In this document: positions 42,658 to 52,093 of the stretch, in pieces
Numbering within the stretch: the stretch's first letter is position 1
How the letters are laid out: every line of letters begins with the position of its first letter
Assembly (NCBI GenBank): GCA_049115735.1
Contig: JAGDZP010000005.1
Span: 372,001-436,000, forward strand
DNA from: CAXBNB01 sp049115735
GTDB lineage: Bacteria > Bacteroidota > Bacteroidia > Cytophagales > Cyclobacteriaceae
Direction of reading: 5' to 3'
Length of the DNA: 64,000 nucleotides
Translations under genes and position numbers: made by a program
Notes under the pieces: model-generated
The model's input: only the letters and a program-made list of their open reading frames with translations
What the model was told of the DNA's origin: nothing
Database searches by the model: none

Positions 42658-43920
42658 CTATTGAATAATTAACCTCCGCGTGATTTGATAATTGTCAATT
42701 TGGACTTTGGCCAAATAGATACCGGCTTGCAGTTTAGAAGTGAGCTTCAGATCGTTGTTACCAATATTTAAATTCTGATCCAGAATGTGGTTTCCACTGA
42801 GGCTGTATACGGATACTTTTTTGAGATCAGCATCTTTTGGCAGGCCGAGGCTTAAACGGATATTTTGTGTGCTTGCTGGGTTTGGATAAACCAATACCTG
42901 TAAATCTTCAGGTAAGTATTCAACAGAAAGTATCTGGAATTTTTCGTAGCTGCCATCATAATCTATGGCATTGAGGCGATAAAAGGAGGTACCAAATAAT
43001 GGACTTTCATCCTCATAGCTGTACTGTATCCTTTCATTGGAATCACCATGTCCAGGAACGGTTCCAATTTCATAGAAATTCAAACCATTTTCAGAACGTT
43101 CGATAGAGAAGTAATCAAAATCTTCTTCGGTAATTGTCTCCCAATCAAGCGCTATGGAGTTGTTATTAGGGATGACTTCAAATGAACCAAGGGTTATTGG
43201 TAACCAGAGCAACATATCTGAGCAAGTAATACCTCCACCTGTTCCTACACCGCTTGCGCCAGAGCCATCAGTACATGTTGCAGCTCTTACTGTACCAGAT
43301 CCGTTAACATCTGTGTTAGAAGTATCTATGTCTCCACCTATTGTAACAATGCTAGGAGACGTAATATCTATTGTACTCCCTCCACCACCAGTAGACCAAT
43401 TTCCACCAATGTCAACATTTCCTGCAAAATCAATATCCGCACCATTTCCAGTTGTAAAATTTCCTGAGATGCTAATACTACCAGTACTTGTTACATCCAG
43501 ATTTCCGCCGTTACCAATGGTGACGGAACCATCTACTCTTAATCTTCCTGTAACGTTTAGTACCAATCCATTATTGACGATCAAATCACCTTTAATTGTC
43601 AAGTCTCCACTTATGGTTAATGAAGCACTATTGTTATCAACAGTAAGTGATTTCACTTCATCGATGGTAGAAACTGCATAATCCGACCTGGCTCCTCCAC
43701 CCTCTTGCCAAATGACATCATCATCAGCGTCTGGATATCCATTAGCTTCAGCATCGGTTCCGGAATTTAGGCTCCAGTTTCCAGTTGTTCTCCATTCATT
43801 ATCAGTACCGCTGGCAGAGCCATATTCGGCATCTTGACCAAACGCAGGTATGGCGAGTACTATAAGTACGAAGACGTATAGACACTTAACTAATGAAAAT
43901 GCACCGCTATGCTTGGTCAT
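42658..43920 (-). CDS. secreted protein with T9SS type A sorting domain (polar-repeat N-terminus)
   Basis: A 420-residue exported protein. A signal peptide (1-29, ending PAFGQ) precedes a beta-helix-like region of short repeats (SGDLTIKGDLIVNNGLVLNV, VTIGNGGNLDVTSTGSISIS), then a fibronectin-like segment (LGSFEVIPNNNSIALDWETI) and a T9SS sorting domain at about 340-420 (VLVYPNPASTQNIRLSLGL, ending RRLIIQ). It is therefore a surface or extracellular cargo. The last 180 residues are nearly identical to those of the next gene, which points to recent duplication. Adhesion is a plausible role. Confidence 0.88.
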   Translation of the reverse strand: MTKHSGAFSLVKCLYVFVLIVLAIPAFGQDAEYGSASGTDNEWRTTGNWSLNSGTDAEANGYPDADDDVIWQEGGGARSDYAVSTIDEVKSLTVDNNSASLTISGDLTIKGDLIVNNGLVLNVTGRLRVDGSVTIGNGGNLDVTSTGSISISGNFTTGNGADIDFAGNVDIGGNWSTGGGGSTIDITSPSIVTIGGDIDTSNTDVNGSGTVRAATCTDGSGASGVGTGGGITCSDMLLWLPITLGSFEVIPNNNSIALDWETITEEDFDYFSIERSENGLNFYEIGTVPGHGDSNERIQYSYEDESPLFGTSFYRLNAIDYDGSYEKFQILSVEYLPEDLQVLVYPNPASTQNIRLSLGLPKDADLKKVSVYSLSGNHILDQNLNIGNNDLKLTSKLQAGIYLAKVQIDNYQITRRLIIQ

Positions 43921-43933
43921 AATAAGGACTGAA

Positions 43934-43968
43934 ATAAGAAATTTCTGTCCTTAAATATAAGAAATTTC
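43934..43968. promoter_or_regulatory. two direct repeats upstream of the T9SS cargo gene
   Basis: ataagaaatttc occurs at 43934-43945 and 43957-43968, 23 bp apart (about two helical turns), each containing the palindrome gaaatttc. They lie 14-48 bp before the start at 43920. An operator pair is possible but unproven. Confidence 0.35.
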
Positions 43969-44054
43969 GTCTTGAAATGTAAATATTCGAGATTTAAGGA
44001 GGTTTGTGCCTTGAACCAGCTTTTAAGGCAAGTGGTTTTTATGGAAAAACAGTA

Positions 44055-45170
44055 TTAATCAATAACCAACCTACGCGTGATACGGTAGTTGTCGATTTGT
44101 ACTTTAGCTAAGTAAATGCCGGATTGCAGCTTGGAAGTTAGCTTCAGATCGTTATTACCAATTTTCAAATTCTGATCCAGAATATGGTTTCCGCTTAGGT
44201 CGTAGACGGATACTTTTTTCAAGTTAGCGTCTTTTGGGAGGCCTAAGCTTAAGCGGATATTTTGTGTGCTTGCAGGGTTTGGATAAACCAACACCTGTAA
44301 ATCTTCTGGCAAGTATTCAACGGATAGAATCTGGAACTTTTCGTAGCTGCCATCATAGTCTATGGCATTCAGACGGTAGAAAGAGGTGCCAAACAATGGG
44401 TTTTCATCTTCAAAGCTGTATTGTATTCTTTCATTGGAATTACCATTCCCCGGAACCGTAGCGATTTCTTCAAAAGTCAATCCATTTTCAGAACGTTCAA
44501 TAGAGAAGTAATCAAAGTTTTCCTCACTAAGAGTTTCCCATTCAAGTGCTACCAAGTCATCTGTTGGTATGGCTTCAAACGATCCAAGAACAATCGGGAG
44601 AGCCGTATTACAAAATACGGTATTAGCAGGTTCACAATCTGTAACATTGAATGATGAACAAATAGCTCCAGTGCAACTGGGCTCTGAAGAAAAGTCAAGA
44701 TCCCCTCCATTTGCCGCGCCATCTCCGGAAAATGCATTGCTATTTTTCCCTGAAAAAGTACCTCCCCAATTCATAGTACCGTCAATGATGTATTGAATGT
44801 TGTTGTTTGCAGGATCACCAACATTACCTTCTATATCCACTACAAATCCATCTGGAACTTCAAACCCGTTTCCAGATCCTGTTCCTGACATATTAAAATC
44901 TGCAATGCCTCCAGGATCATCGGTAGTAAGATTTAGATCCATAGTCACTACATCATTGCTATTGGCATAATTAATTGTAAGGTCATTATCAAAATTGACA
45001 TTATCACCTGGGCTCCAGCTGTTGCATGTGGCTGCATCGGTTCCTGTCCACGTAATATCGCTAAAATCAGTGTCTGAACTAACACTTGCTGTGCATTGGG
45101 CTAAGCCAATATTAAATTCTGCTATAAAAAATAGAGAAAACAGAATACCAATTATTTGACTATTTTTCAC
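44055..45170 (-). CDS. secreted protein with T9SS type A sorting domain (paralogue)
   Basis: A GTG at 45170 is chosen as start because it opens a signal peptide (KNSQIIGILFSLFFIAEFNI, cleaved near GLAQ); the frame from 45296 adds 42 residues that run through the promoter. The 371-residue product has a Cys-containing beta-rich N-terminal part (TWTGTDAATCNSWSPGDNVN) that differs from the neighbour, then the shared segment LGSFEAIPTDDLVALEWETL and T9SS sorting domain (VLVYPNPASTQNIRLSLGL, ending RRLVID). Cargo for the type IX system. Function unknown. Confidence 0.82.
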   Translation of the reverse strand: MKNSQIIGILFSLFFIAEFNIGLAQCTASVSSDTDFSDITWTGTDAATCNSWSPGDNVNFDNDLTINYANSNDVVTMDLNLTTDDPGGIADFNMSGTGSGNGFEVPDGFVVDIEGNVGDPANNNIQYIIDGTMNWGGTFSGKNSNAFSGDGAANGGDLDFSSEPSCTGAICSSFNVTDCEPANTVFCNTALPIVLGSFEAIPTDDLVALEWETLSEENFDYFSIERSENGLTFEEIATVPGNGNSNERIQYSFEDENPLFGTSFYRLNAIDYDGSYEKFQILSVEYLPEDLQVLVYPNPASTQNIRLSLGLPKDANLKKVSVYDLSGNHILDQNLKIGNNDLKLTSKLQSGIYLAKVQIDNYRITRRLVID

Positions 45171-45198
45171 ATTTATTCCTTTTATTTCAATTTGGCTG

Positions 45199-45206
45199 CA
45201 AATGTA
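45199..45206 (-). promoter_or_regulatory. -7 box of the second T9SS cargo gene
   Basis: On the minus strand TACATTTG matches TAnnTTTG, 29 bp before the GTG at 45170. This supports the shorter start. Confidence 0.5.
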
Positions 45207-45345
45207 ATTATCTTCTAATTTTATAGAATTTTTCTGTTGTTTTTTGACCTTGAATTTCGCTTTTATGTCCGTAAAAAATCGAATTGTCGTTAGCAATACT
45301 TAAACCCATTCGATAAATTTGAATTCGGCCAACAACCTAACCCTT

Positions 45346-46131
45346 ATGGAGGAGTATAAAAACCTGATCCTTTCGCTATCAGATAATATCCTGACCATCA
45401 CCATCAATCGCGAGAAGTACCTCAATGCACTTGATATTCGAACACTTACCGAAATCAATGCTGCAGTACAATCGGTTTGTGATGATCCAGAAATAGCAGG
45501 AGCTATTATTACGGGAGCTGGGGATAAGTCCTTTGTGGCTGGAGCAGATATCAGCGAGTTTTCGGAAGTGAATGAGGTTACAGGAAGAAAGTTTTCAGAA
45601 GATGGGCAGGAGATTTTTCAAATGATTGAAAATTGCAATAAACCCATTATTGCTGCTGTGAACGGATTTGCTCTAGGTGGTGGATGCGAACTAGCCATGG
45701 CCTGCCACATGCGAATCGCCACTGAGAATGCTAAGTTTGGTCAGCCGGAAGTGAATTTGGGGATCATTCCGGGCTATGGAGGTACGCAGCGTTTAACTCA
45801 TTTGATCGGAAAAGGAAAAGCCTTGGAACTCATGCTGACAGGCGAAATGATTGCTGCAGAGGAGGCATTTCGGCTGGGCTTGGCCAATTATGTAGTTGAG
45901 TCCAAAGAACTACTGCTACAGAAATCAAAAGACCTAATCTCAACCATTAGGAGCAAGGCACCCCTGGCTGTTGGGATGGTGATAGACTGTGTGAATGCCG
46001 TACACAACACTGGAGAAAACGGCTATCAAACAGAGGCCAATTCTTTTTCGAGGTGTTGTGGCTCAGAAGACTTCAAAGAAGGCACAGCTGCTTTCATGGA
46101 AAAACGTCCGGCAAAATTTAAAGGTGAATAA
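45346..46131 (+). CDS. enoyl-CoA hydratase/isomerase family protein
   Basis: A 261-residue crotonase-fold enzyme. The ATG at 45346 (MEEYKNLILSLSDN) is preferred to a TTG at 45319. Oxyanion-hole sequences are visible (AGADISEFSE, GFALGGGCELAMACHMRI), both catalytic glutamates are present (GGGCELA and GQPEVNLGIIPGYGGT), and the C-terminal FKEGTAAFMEKRPAKFKG is typical. It most likely hydrates enoyl-CoA in fatty-acid breakdown. It is 63 bp before a flippase gene and may share its transcript by chance. Confidence 0.93.
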   Translation: MEEYKNLILSLSDNILTITINREKYLNALDIRTLTEINAAVQSVCDDPEIAGAIITGAGDKSFVAGADISEFSEVNEVTGRKFSEDGQEIFQMIENCNKPIIAAVNGFALGGGCELAMACHMRIATENAKFGQPEVNLGIIPGYGGTQRLTHLIGKGKALELMLTGEMIAAEEAFRLGLANYVVESKELLLQKSKDLISTIRSKAPLAVGMVIDCVNAVHNTGENGYQTEANSFSRCCGSEDFKEGTAAFMEKRPAKFKGE

Positions 46132-46194
46132 TCAATGCGGTACCACTTGCTCAACGCTGTTGAATTTTTTCAATTTCATTTTTCTGATTAGCCT

Positions 46195-47715
46195 GTGAGT
46201 CAACTTCGTAAACTGGCGGGAGAAACGGTTTGGTATGGCCTGAGCAGCATCGTCGGTAGAGTAATTTCCTATATCCTTACACCCATTTATACTTCAGTGT
46301 TTTTGCCCGGAGAGTATGGGGTAGTGACCGAATTATACGCCTATGCGGCGTTTTTCAATGTGGTCTATATGTATGGGATGGAGACCGCCTACTTCCGCTT
46401 TGCTACGAAAGACAAAGAGAAAAGCAACGACTACTTCAACCTCTGTGTCTCTTCTATTATCACCACCAGTTTTATCATATCAGGTCTTTTGGTTTTTAAT
46501 GCCGAATCAATCATGACAATGCTGGGTTATGAGGGAAAAGAAGTCATTATTTATTGGCTGGCAACAGTTTTGGCCATCGACTCTATCTATGCATTGCCGT
46601 TTGCCAAGCTAAGGCTAAATGGCCAGGCTAAACGTTTTGCATTTGTGCGCCTTGGAAATGTACTGGTAGCCGTACTACTTAATTTGTTTTTTCTGGTTTT
46701 TTGCGATGCTGTAGATTCGGGCGGATTGTTTCCGGGATTGAAGCCGTTTATTGGGAGCTTCTATACGGCTGATTTCAAGGTCAGATATGTATTCTTATCA
46801 AATTTATTGGCCAATAGCCTTTTCATAATATTCCTTTCCGACCAATTCCGGGGGTTTAAGTTTCGAATCAATTTCTCACAATTCCGCCCACTGCTAGTTT
46901 ACGGTTGGCCGATCATGCTTATGGGTGTAGCGGGCACAACCAATGAAATGCTGTCCCGTGCCATGCTGAAATATGTTTTGCCTGAAGGCTTCTACCCTCA
47001 TCAATCCAACCTTGATGCCCTGGGTGTGTTTGGAGCTTGTTACAAATTGTCAGTATTTATGATGCTGGGTACGCAAGCATTCAGGTATGCGGCAGAACCA
47101 TTTTTCTTTTCCAAGGCTTCACAAAAGGACTCCCCTGAGCTGTTTAGCCAGGTGATGAAAGGCTTTATCATTTTCAATTGCCTGGTTTTTCTAGGAGTGA
47201 CAGTCAACCTGGAGGCATTGGGGATAATATTTCTAAGAAACCCTGCCTACAGAGAAGGTCTGTTTATTGTACCATTCCTATTGGGAGGTTATCTCTTGCT
47301 GGGTATTTATTACAATCTGTCAGTTTGGTTTAAAGTCACAGATAAAACGAAGTATGGTGCGTTGATGACGAGCGTTGGTGCCCTGGTGACCATTGTGGCA
47401 AATTTGCTTTTGATTCCCCTTTTAGGATATTTCGGTTGTGCACTGGCCACTTTGGCCACCTACGTTGTTATGACTTCTATGAGCTATTTCCTGGGACAAA
47501 AGCATTATCCTGTTCCTTATAAGCTAAAGGAAGCCTTTGGGTACATGGCCATGGCCGGAGCTCTTAGCTATTTGTTTTATCACCTTGATTTAGGTGGAGT
47601 AGTCATGAATTCCCTTGTCAGGAACATAGCTGTAGCCGCATTTATATTGGCTACCTACCTATTTGAGCGCAATAATTTAAAAGGCAGGGAGATTTTCGGC
47701 TTCAAATTGCCTTGA
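46195..47715 (+). CDS. oligosaccharide flippase / polysaccharide biosynthesis protein (Wzx/MviN-like)
   Basis: A 506-residue membrane protein with about 14 transmembrane segments, starting at GTG 46195. The N-terminus (LAGETVWYGLSSIVGRVISY, ILTPIYTSVFLPGEYG) is typical of lipid-linked oligosaccharide flippases of the MOP superfamily, which move undecaprenyl- or lipid-linked sugars across the inner membrane. No glycosyltransferases are adjacent, so it may act in wall or surface glycan export as part of this envelope operon. A perfect hairpin, ttgacg-tac-cgtcaa with a T run, overlaps the stop codon (47712-47726) and may attenuate read-through. Confidence 0.9.
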   Translation: MSQLRKLAGETVWYGLSSIVGRVISYILTPIYTSVFLPGEYGVVTELYAYAAFFNVVYMYGMETAYFRFATKDKEKSNDYFNLCVSSIITTSFIISGLLVFNAESIMTMLGYEGKEVIIYWLATVLAIDSIYALPFAKLRLNGQAKRFAFVRLGNVLVAVLLNLFFLVFCDAVDSGGLFPGLKPFIGSFYTADFKVRYVFLSNLLANSLFIIFLSDQFRGFKFRINFSQFRPLLVYGWPIMLMGVAGTTNEMLSRAMLKYVLPEGFYPHQSNLDALGVFGACYKLSVFMMLGTQAFRYAAEPFFFSKASQKDSPELFSQVMKGFIIFNCLVFLGVTVNLEALGIIFLRNPAYREGLFIVPFLLGGYLLLGIYYNLSVWFKVTDKTKYGALMTSVGALVTIVANLLLIPLLGYFGCALATLATYVVMTSMSYFLGQKHYPVPYKLKEAFGYMAMAGALSYLFYHLDLGGVVMNSLVRNIAVAAFILATYLFERNNLKGREIFGFKLP

Positions 47716-47783
47716 CGTACCGTCAATTTTGAATATTTCTACTCTAAATTACGTTATCATCATTTGAAGGACTGTAATACTTT

Positions 47784-49601
47784 ATGGCAGCCCTTGTTTT
47801 TTATTACCTTTACGGTTCTGTTTTTAGGAAAGTGAACAATCTGTCATACTCATATAAAAGTGCCTGCAAGCCAACATTTTGGCTAGTATTGATTCTTTCT
47901 TTTTGTCTTTCTTTTTCGCTGCTAGCGCAGAAAAGAAAACGGGGAGAGAAAAAGGAAACCGCTTCAGCCAAAGCAGAAAAAAGCCAGGAAGAAACACTGG
48001 AAATAGGAAGTCATTTTATTGAGGCGGAAAAGTTTTTTCTGCTTCAGGATTATGACAAGGCGCTGGAGAATTTTGATAAAGTACTCGATTTAGATCCAAG
48101 GAATGCTGCGGCCAATTTTAAGAAGGCGCAAATTTTAAAAGAGCAAGGTGAAAACACTGAGGCTCTTCCATATGCGATTCGTGCCAAACAATACGATCCC
48201 AAAAACAAATATTATTACATTCAACTGGCGGAGATTTATACCAATCTGGCCGATTTGGAAATGGCTGCTGCTACCTACTATTCACTGGTGGAAAATGTAG
48301 AAAATAGTGTGAATTACTTATTCGATCTGGCCGCTCTGCAACTTTATCAAAAGGTGTATGACCAGGCGCTGGAAACTTACCAAAGAGCGCAGCAGTACTA
48401 CGGACCAATTGAGGAAATTGTATTTCAAAAGCAAAAGATTTATTTAAGGCAAAATAAATTAGATCTGGCTATTGCCGAGGGAGAAAAGCTTATTGACAAT
48501 AATCCTGGTGAGCCTCAATATGTTTCTTCATTAGCGCAAATCCTGATGTCGAATAATAAGCCGGATTTGGCTAAAGGATATTTGGAAGACTATGTAGAGA
48601 AATACGGTGAAGACCCAATCATCGGTGTGCAATTGGCAGAGTTGTATCGAAAGTCAGGGGATGTCAAGGGTGCCATTCTGATATTGAAGGCTGCTTTTTC
48701 AAGTTCTACGATGGATTTGAATGCAAAGATATCAACCTTAACCGGCTACATGGCGATGCTGCCCAATGATGAGTTGGTTGACCCTTTGATCAGCCTGACG
48801 GAAGGGTTGATAGATACCCATCCGGATTCTTTTCAAGGCTATGCCGTGGCAGGGGATTTATATTATAATACAGGGAGAAAAGAATTGGCCAAGGAAAATT
48901 ATTTGAAGGCCATTGACATCAATGCATCCAACTATAATGTATGGCAGAATATCATTTCAATAGAAATGGATTTAGGGGATTTGCATGGAGCAATAAAACA
49001 TACTGAGGAGGCACTTGAATATTTTCCCAATCAGGCTGCCCTTTATTATTTTGGAGGCACTGCTCATTTGATTGAGAAAAATTTTGACGCAGCAATTGAG
49101 CTTTTAACGACAGGTAAGATGTATACTGCGTCGAACAAGAATCTAACCAGCACAATGAATGGACAACTGGGTGACGCATATAATGGGCTAGGTGACGACA
49201 AAAATTCGGATATGGCTTATGAGGAGGCTCTAAGGCTCAATCCGGAAAATGACCATGTACTAAATAATTATAGTTATTTCTTATCTTTAAGAAAGGAAAA
49301 CCTGGACAGGGCTGAGGAAATGTCGACGAAGTTGATTTCCCTGTCAGCTGATAATCCAACATATTTGGATACGCATGGTTGGGTTTTGTATATCAGAAAG
49401 AAATATAAAGAGGCAGAAGTTTTTCTTAAAAAAGCAGCAGAAAAAGAAGAAAACTCTACTATCATTGAGCATTATGGGGATGTGCTATTTCAACTTGGCG
49501 AAGTAAATGCGGCCATAGACCAATGGAAGAGGGCTCGTGATCTCACTGAAGACAAGGAAAACCTAAACAAGAAAATAGCAGAAAAACAACTATATGAATA
49601 A
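47784..49601 (+). CDS. tetratricopeptide-repeat protein
   Basis: A 605-residue exported protein. The N-terminal hydrophobic segment (about 33-48, WLVLILSFCLSFSLLAQ) is a signal peptide, and a later GTG at 47832 would place it nearer the N-terminus. About ten TPR units follow (EKFFLLQDYDKALENFDKVL, NAAANFKKAQILKEQGENTE, LFQLGEVNAAIDQWKRARDL), forming a long superhelix for protein contacts. It overlaps the DUF4292 lipoprotein gene by eight bases, and an EnvC-like gene follows, suggesting an envelope-assembly role. Start uncertain. Confidence 0.88.
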   Translation: MAALVFYYLYGSVFRKVNNLSYSYKSACKPTFWLVLILSFCLSFSLLAQKRKRGEKKETASAKAEKSQEETLEIGSHFIEAEKFFLLQDYDKALENFDKVLDLDPRNAAANFKKAQILKEQGENTEALPYAIRAKQYDPKNKYYYIQLAEIYTNLADLEMAAATYYSLVENVENSVNYLFDLAALQLYQKVYDQALETYQRAQQYYGPIEEIVFQKQKIYLRQNKLDLAIAEGEKLIDNNPGEPQYVSSLAQILMSNNKPDLAKGYLEDYVEKYGEDPIIGVQLAELYRKSGDVKGAILILKAAFSSSTMDLNAKISTLTGYMAMLPNDELVDPLISLTEGLIDTHPDSFQGYAVAGDLYYNTGRKELAKENYLKAIDINASNYNVWQNIISIEMDLGDLHGAIKHTEEALEYFPNQAALYYFGGTAHLIEKNFDAAIELLTTGKMYTASNKNLTSTMNGQLGDAYNGLGDDKNSDMAYEEALRLNPENDHVLNNYSYFLSLRKENLDRAEEMSTKLISLSADNPTYLDTHGWVLYIRKKYKEAEVFLKKAAEKEENSTIIEHYGDVLFQLGEVNAAIDQWKRARDLTEDKENLNKKIAEKQLYE

Positions 49602-50349
49602 ATCAGTTTTAGCTATCGCAGTGCTTATATTGTTTGCTTCCTGTAGCAAGCAATTATCTTTTTTCAATTCGAATCCGAATAAGCTCAAAATAAAAAACCT
49701 TGATTTTGAAGACCTTACGCTTAGGACGAAAATAAAGTTCAAGAGCGGTACAGAAGACCTGAAGGCTACTGCTCACATTAGAATCAAGCAGGACAGCTTG
49801 ATATGGTTTTCGCTGACCCCTGGTTTGGGAATCGAAGCGGCAAGAGGGCTGATCAGTAAAGATTCTATCATCCTGGTGGATAAAATTCATAAGGAATATA
49901 CCACGATGCAGTTCGCAGATCTCACCAAGAAATTCAATTTCAGTCTGGACTATCACCTCATCGAATCTATTCTTCTGGGCAATATGGTATGGCCAATAGA
50001 GGAGACTGATGCTATTGAGAAACAATCAGGGTTTTATAGTATTGATAAGCAGAAAGGAGACCTTGCCATCAGCCATTTCGTTGGCATCAATACTATGAAA
50101 CTTGAAAAGCTAGAGGCAGTAAGTGATTCTACAAAAAATTTCATGAACATCTCATATTCTGAGTTCGATTTGATTTCAGAAAAGATTGTGCCGGCCAAGG
50201 CGCTCATCACTATTCAATATAAAAGCAAAAAAGACGGTAGAAGAAAAATCTCCAATATCAACTTCGATCATACAAGAATCGATATCGACAAGAAGAAGTT
50301 GAAGTTCTCTTTTGAAGTTCCAGAAAAATACAAATATGTCCGCAAATAG
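49594..50349 (+). CDS. DUF4292 family lipoprotein
   Basis: A 251-residue lipoprotein with lipobox LFASC (Cys at residue 16). The mature part is a single beta-rich domain like DUF4292 (KFKSGTEDLKATAHIRIKQD, SLIWFSLTPGLGIEAARGLI, RISNINFD-type ending KKLKFSFEVPEKY), whose fold resembles periplasmic lipoprotein carriers of the LolA/LolB type. A role in lipid or lipoprotein handling is inference. It overlaps its neighbours on both sides (8 bp before, 14 bp after), so it is tightly co-translated with the TPR and EnvC-like genes. Confidence 0.9.
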   Translation: MNKSVLAIAVLILFASCSKQLSFFNSNPNKLKIKNLDFEDLTLRTKIKFKSGTEDLKATAHIRIKQDSLIWFSLTPGLGIEAARGLISKDSIILVDKIHKEYTTMQFADLTKKFNFSLDYHLIESILLGNMVWPIEETDAIEKQSGFYSIDKQKGDLAISHFVGINTMKLEKLEAVSDSTKNFMNISYSEFDLISEKIVPAKALITIQYKSKKDGRRKISNINFDHTRIDIDKKKLKFSFEVPEKYKYVRK

Positions 50350-51550
50350 GAAATATGCCATCGTTTTGGCTATATTCTTATGCTGTGCTTTTACTTCTTC
50401 TTTCGCTCAAAAGAGCAAGTCCAGACTAGAAAGGGAGAAAAAAGAAAACCTCAAAAAGATACAGGAGGCTCAGAAAATCCTTGCGGAAACTACTACTGAA
50501 AAGAAAGCGACTTTGGGGCAGTTGCGGGCGCTAAACAGACAGATAAAAGTACGCACAGACCTCATATCTTCCATAACACAAGAAATATCCCTACTCAATG
50601 AGGAGATATCGGATAAATCCTTAGTGGTGAATGCCCTTCAGGAAGATTTGGTAAAATTAAAGGCCGAATACGCTGAGATGATTTACGGGGCGTACAAGGC
50701 CAATCGCGGATTCAACAAATTGACTTTCATCTTTTCAGCCGAAACTTTCAATCAACTTTTTCTACGCTTGAAATACTTGGAGCAATACTCAGAGGCCAGG
50801 AAAATACAGGTGCAAAACATAGAAGAAGTGAGTGAGGCGCTGACCCAGCAAAAAACAGATCTGGAAACCAAAAAGACTGAGCAGGATGCTTTACTAAAAA
50901 GTAAAATAGATGAGAATAGAAACCTGCTCTCGCTAAAGTCTCGTCAAAACAAAGTGTTCGTGCAGCTGGGGAAAAGAGAAAAAGAGTTGAAAGCTGAATT
51001 AGCTAAAAGAAAAGAAGCTAACAAGAAGTTGGACAAGTTAATTGCCGATATTGTAAAGGCGGAGATCGAGAAGTCTACGGATGGCAAGTCTTCCACCAAA
51101 ATGGCACTTACACCGGAGGCAGCCAAACTGTCTTCTTCTTTTGAGGGAAACAAAAACAAACTGCCCTGGCCAGTCGAAAGTGGTTTCGTTTCGGGAAAAT
51201 TTGGAAAGCATCCACATCCGGTGCTGAAAAATATTATGGTTGAAAATCAGGGCATTGACATTCAAACGGAGAAAGAATCAGATGTACGGTCGGTATTTGA
51301 TGGTCAAATTTCCACGGTAGCATTTGTTCCCGGCATGAACACAGTAGTAATTGTACAGCATGGAGACTATTTCACTTTATATGCGCGTTTGAAAGATATC
51401 GATCCCAAAATAAAGAAGGGTTATCAAATAAAGGCCAGGGAAAACATCGGACAGGCGTTTACTGATAATGACGATAATACGGAAGTTCATTTCGAAGTAT
51501 GGAAAAACTTTGACAAGCTCAACCCTGAGCGTTGGCTGTTTAGAAAATAA
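50336..51550 (+). CDS. EnvC-like murein hydrolase activator with degenerate M23 domain
   Basis: A 404-residue periplasmic protein. The ATG at 50336 opens the signal peptide (MSANRKYAIVLAIFLCCAFT, cleaved near SFAQ); the earlier ATG at 50312 is less likely. Residues 25-260 are long coiled coils (EKKENLKKIQEAQKILAETT), as in EnvC. The C-terminal LytM/M23 domain lacks the first zinc His (MVENQGIDI instead of H..D) and the HxH motif (EVHFEVW). It is thus probably not a peptidase but an activator of amidases during cell separation. It overlaps the DUF4292 gene by 14 bp. Confidence 0.9.
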   Translation: MSANRKYAIVLAIFLCCAFTSSFAQKSKSRLEREKKENLKKIQEAQKILAETTTEKKATLGQLRALNRQIKVRTDLISSITQEISLLNEEISDKSLVVNALQEDLVKLKAEYAEMIYGAYKANRGFNKLTFIFSAETFNQLFLRLKYLEQYSEARKIQVQNIEEVSEALTQQKTDLETKKTEQDALLKSKIDENRNLLSLKSRQNKVFVQLGKREKELKAELAKRKEANKKLDKLIADIVKAEIEKSTDGKSSTKMALTPEAAKLSSSFEGNKNKLPWPVESGFVSGKFGKHPHPVLKNIMVENQGIDIQTEKESDVRSVFDGQISTVAFVPGMNTVVIVQHGDYFTLYARLKDIDPKIKKGYQIKARENIGQAFTDNDDNTEVHFEVWKNFDKLNPERWLFRK

Positions 51551-51556
51551 TAAGAT

Positions 51557-52093
51557 ATGAAAAGAGCGATTATTTTAATCTTTGTATTGATTGCCAGTAT
51601 ACAGACATCATATGGCCAAGGAGCCACCGATCAGGGTGTTACCTGGTTTGGAGGTACGGCAGGTTTCGCTTCTTTTTCTTCTGAGAATGCCAGTTCGACC
51701 ACTATCAATTTATCTCCAACAGTCAATTATTTTTTCAGGAACAATATGTTTTTTGGAGGGGCGATGGATTGGAGAAGACAGTCTGAGGGAGGAAGCAGTG
51801 TAATGACGCTGGGGGTTGGCCCCCAACTTGGAATAACATTGAATAGCCCTGATGACACATCCATTCCCTATTTGGCAGTAGGATTTAGATATATTTCAAA
51901 TGGCTTTGATAACACCAATGGTGGGACAAGTGTTCGGGGTACGGATATATTCGCAGGAGGAGGTTTTAACGTGACGCTCGCTCAAAGTGTGGGCATAATA
52001 ATCGAAATTGGCTATCACATCCAATCTTTTGAAGGAGGGACATCACTAAATGCATTGATGATGGGCATTGGCGTAACAGGTATTCTCAATTGA
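51557..52093 (+). CDS. small outer-membrane beta-barrel protein
   Basis: A 178-residue protein with a signal peptide (1-20, ending SYGQG) and alternating hydrophobic strands (TINLSPTVNYFFRNNMFFGG, TLGVGPQLGITLNSP, LAVGFRYISNG) of the OmpA/OprF-type barrel. It starts six bases after the EnvC-like gene and likely ends that operon. It abuts the convergent DUF547 gene without a gap. Specific function unknown. Confidence 0.78.
   Translation: MKRAIILIFVLIASIQTSYGQGATDQGVTWFGGTAGFASFSSENASSTTINLSPTVNYFFRNNMFFGGAMDWRRQSEGGSSVMTLGVGPQLGITLNSPDDTSIPYLAVGFRYISNGFDNTNGGTSVRGTDIFAGGGFNVTLAQSVGIIIEIGYHIQSFEGGTSLNALMMGIGVTGILN

Noticed and set aside
45171..45296. N-terminal extension of the second T9SS gene from an upstream ATG
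   Set aside because: It reads through the -7 box TACATTTG and would bury the signal peptide 42 residues inside the protein.
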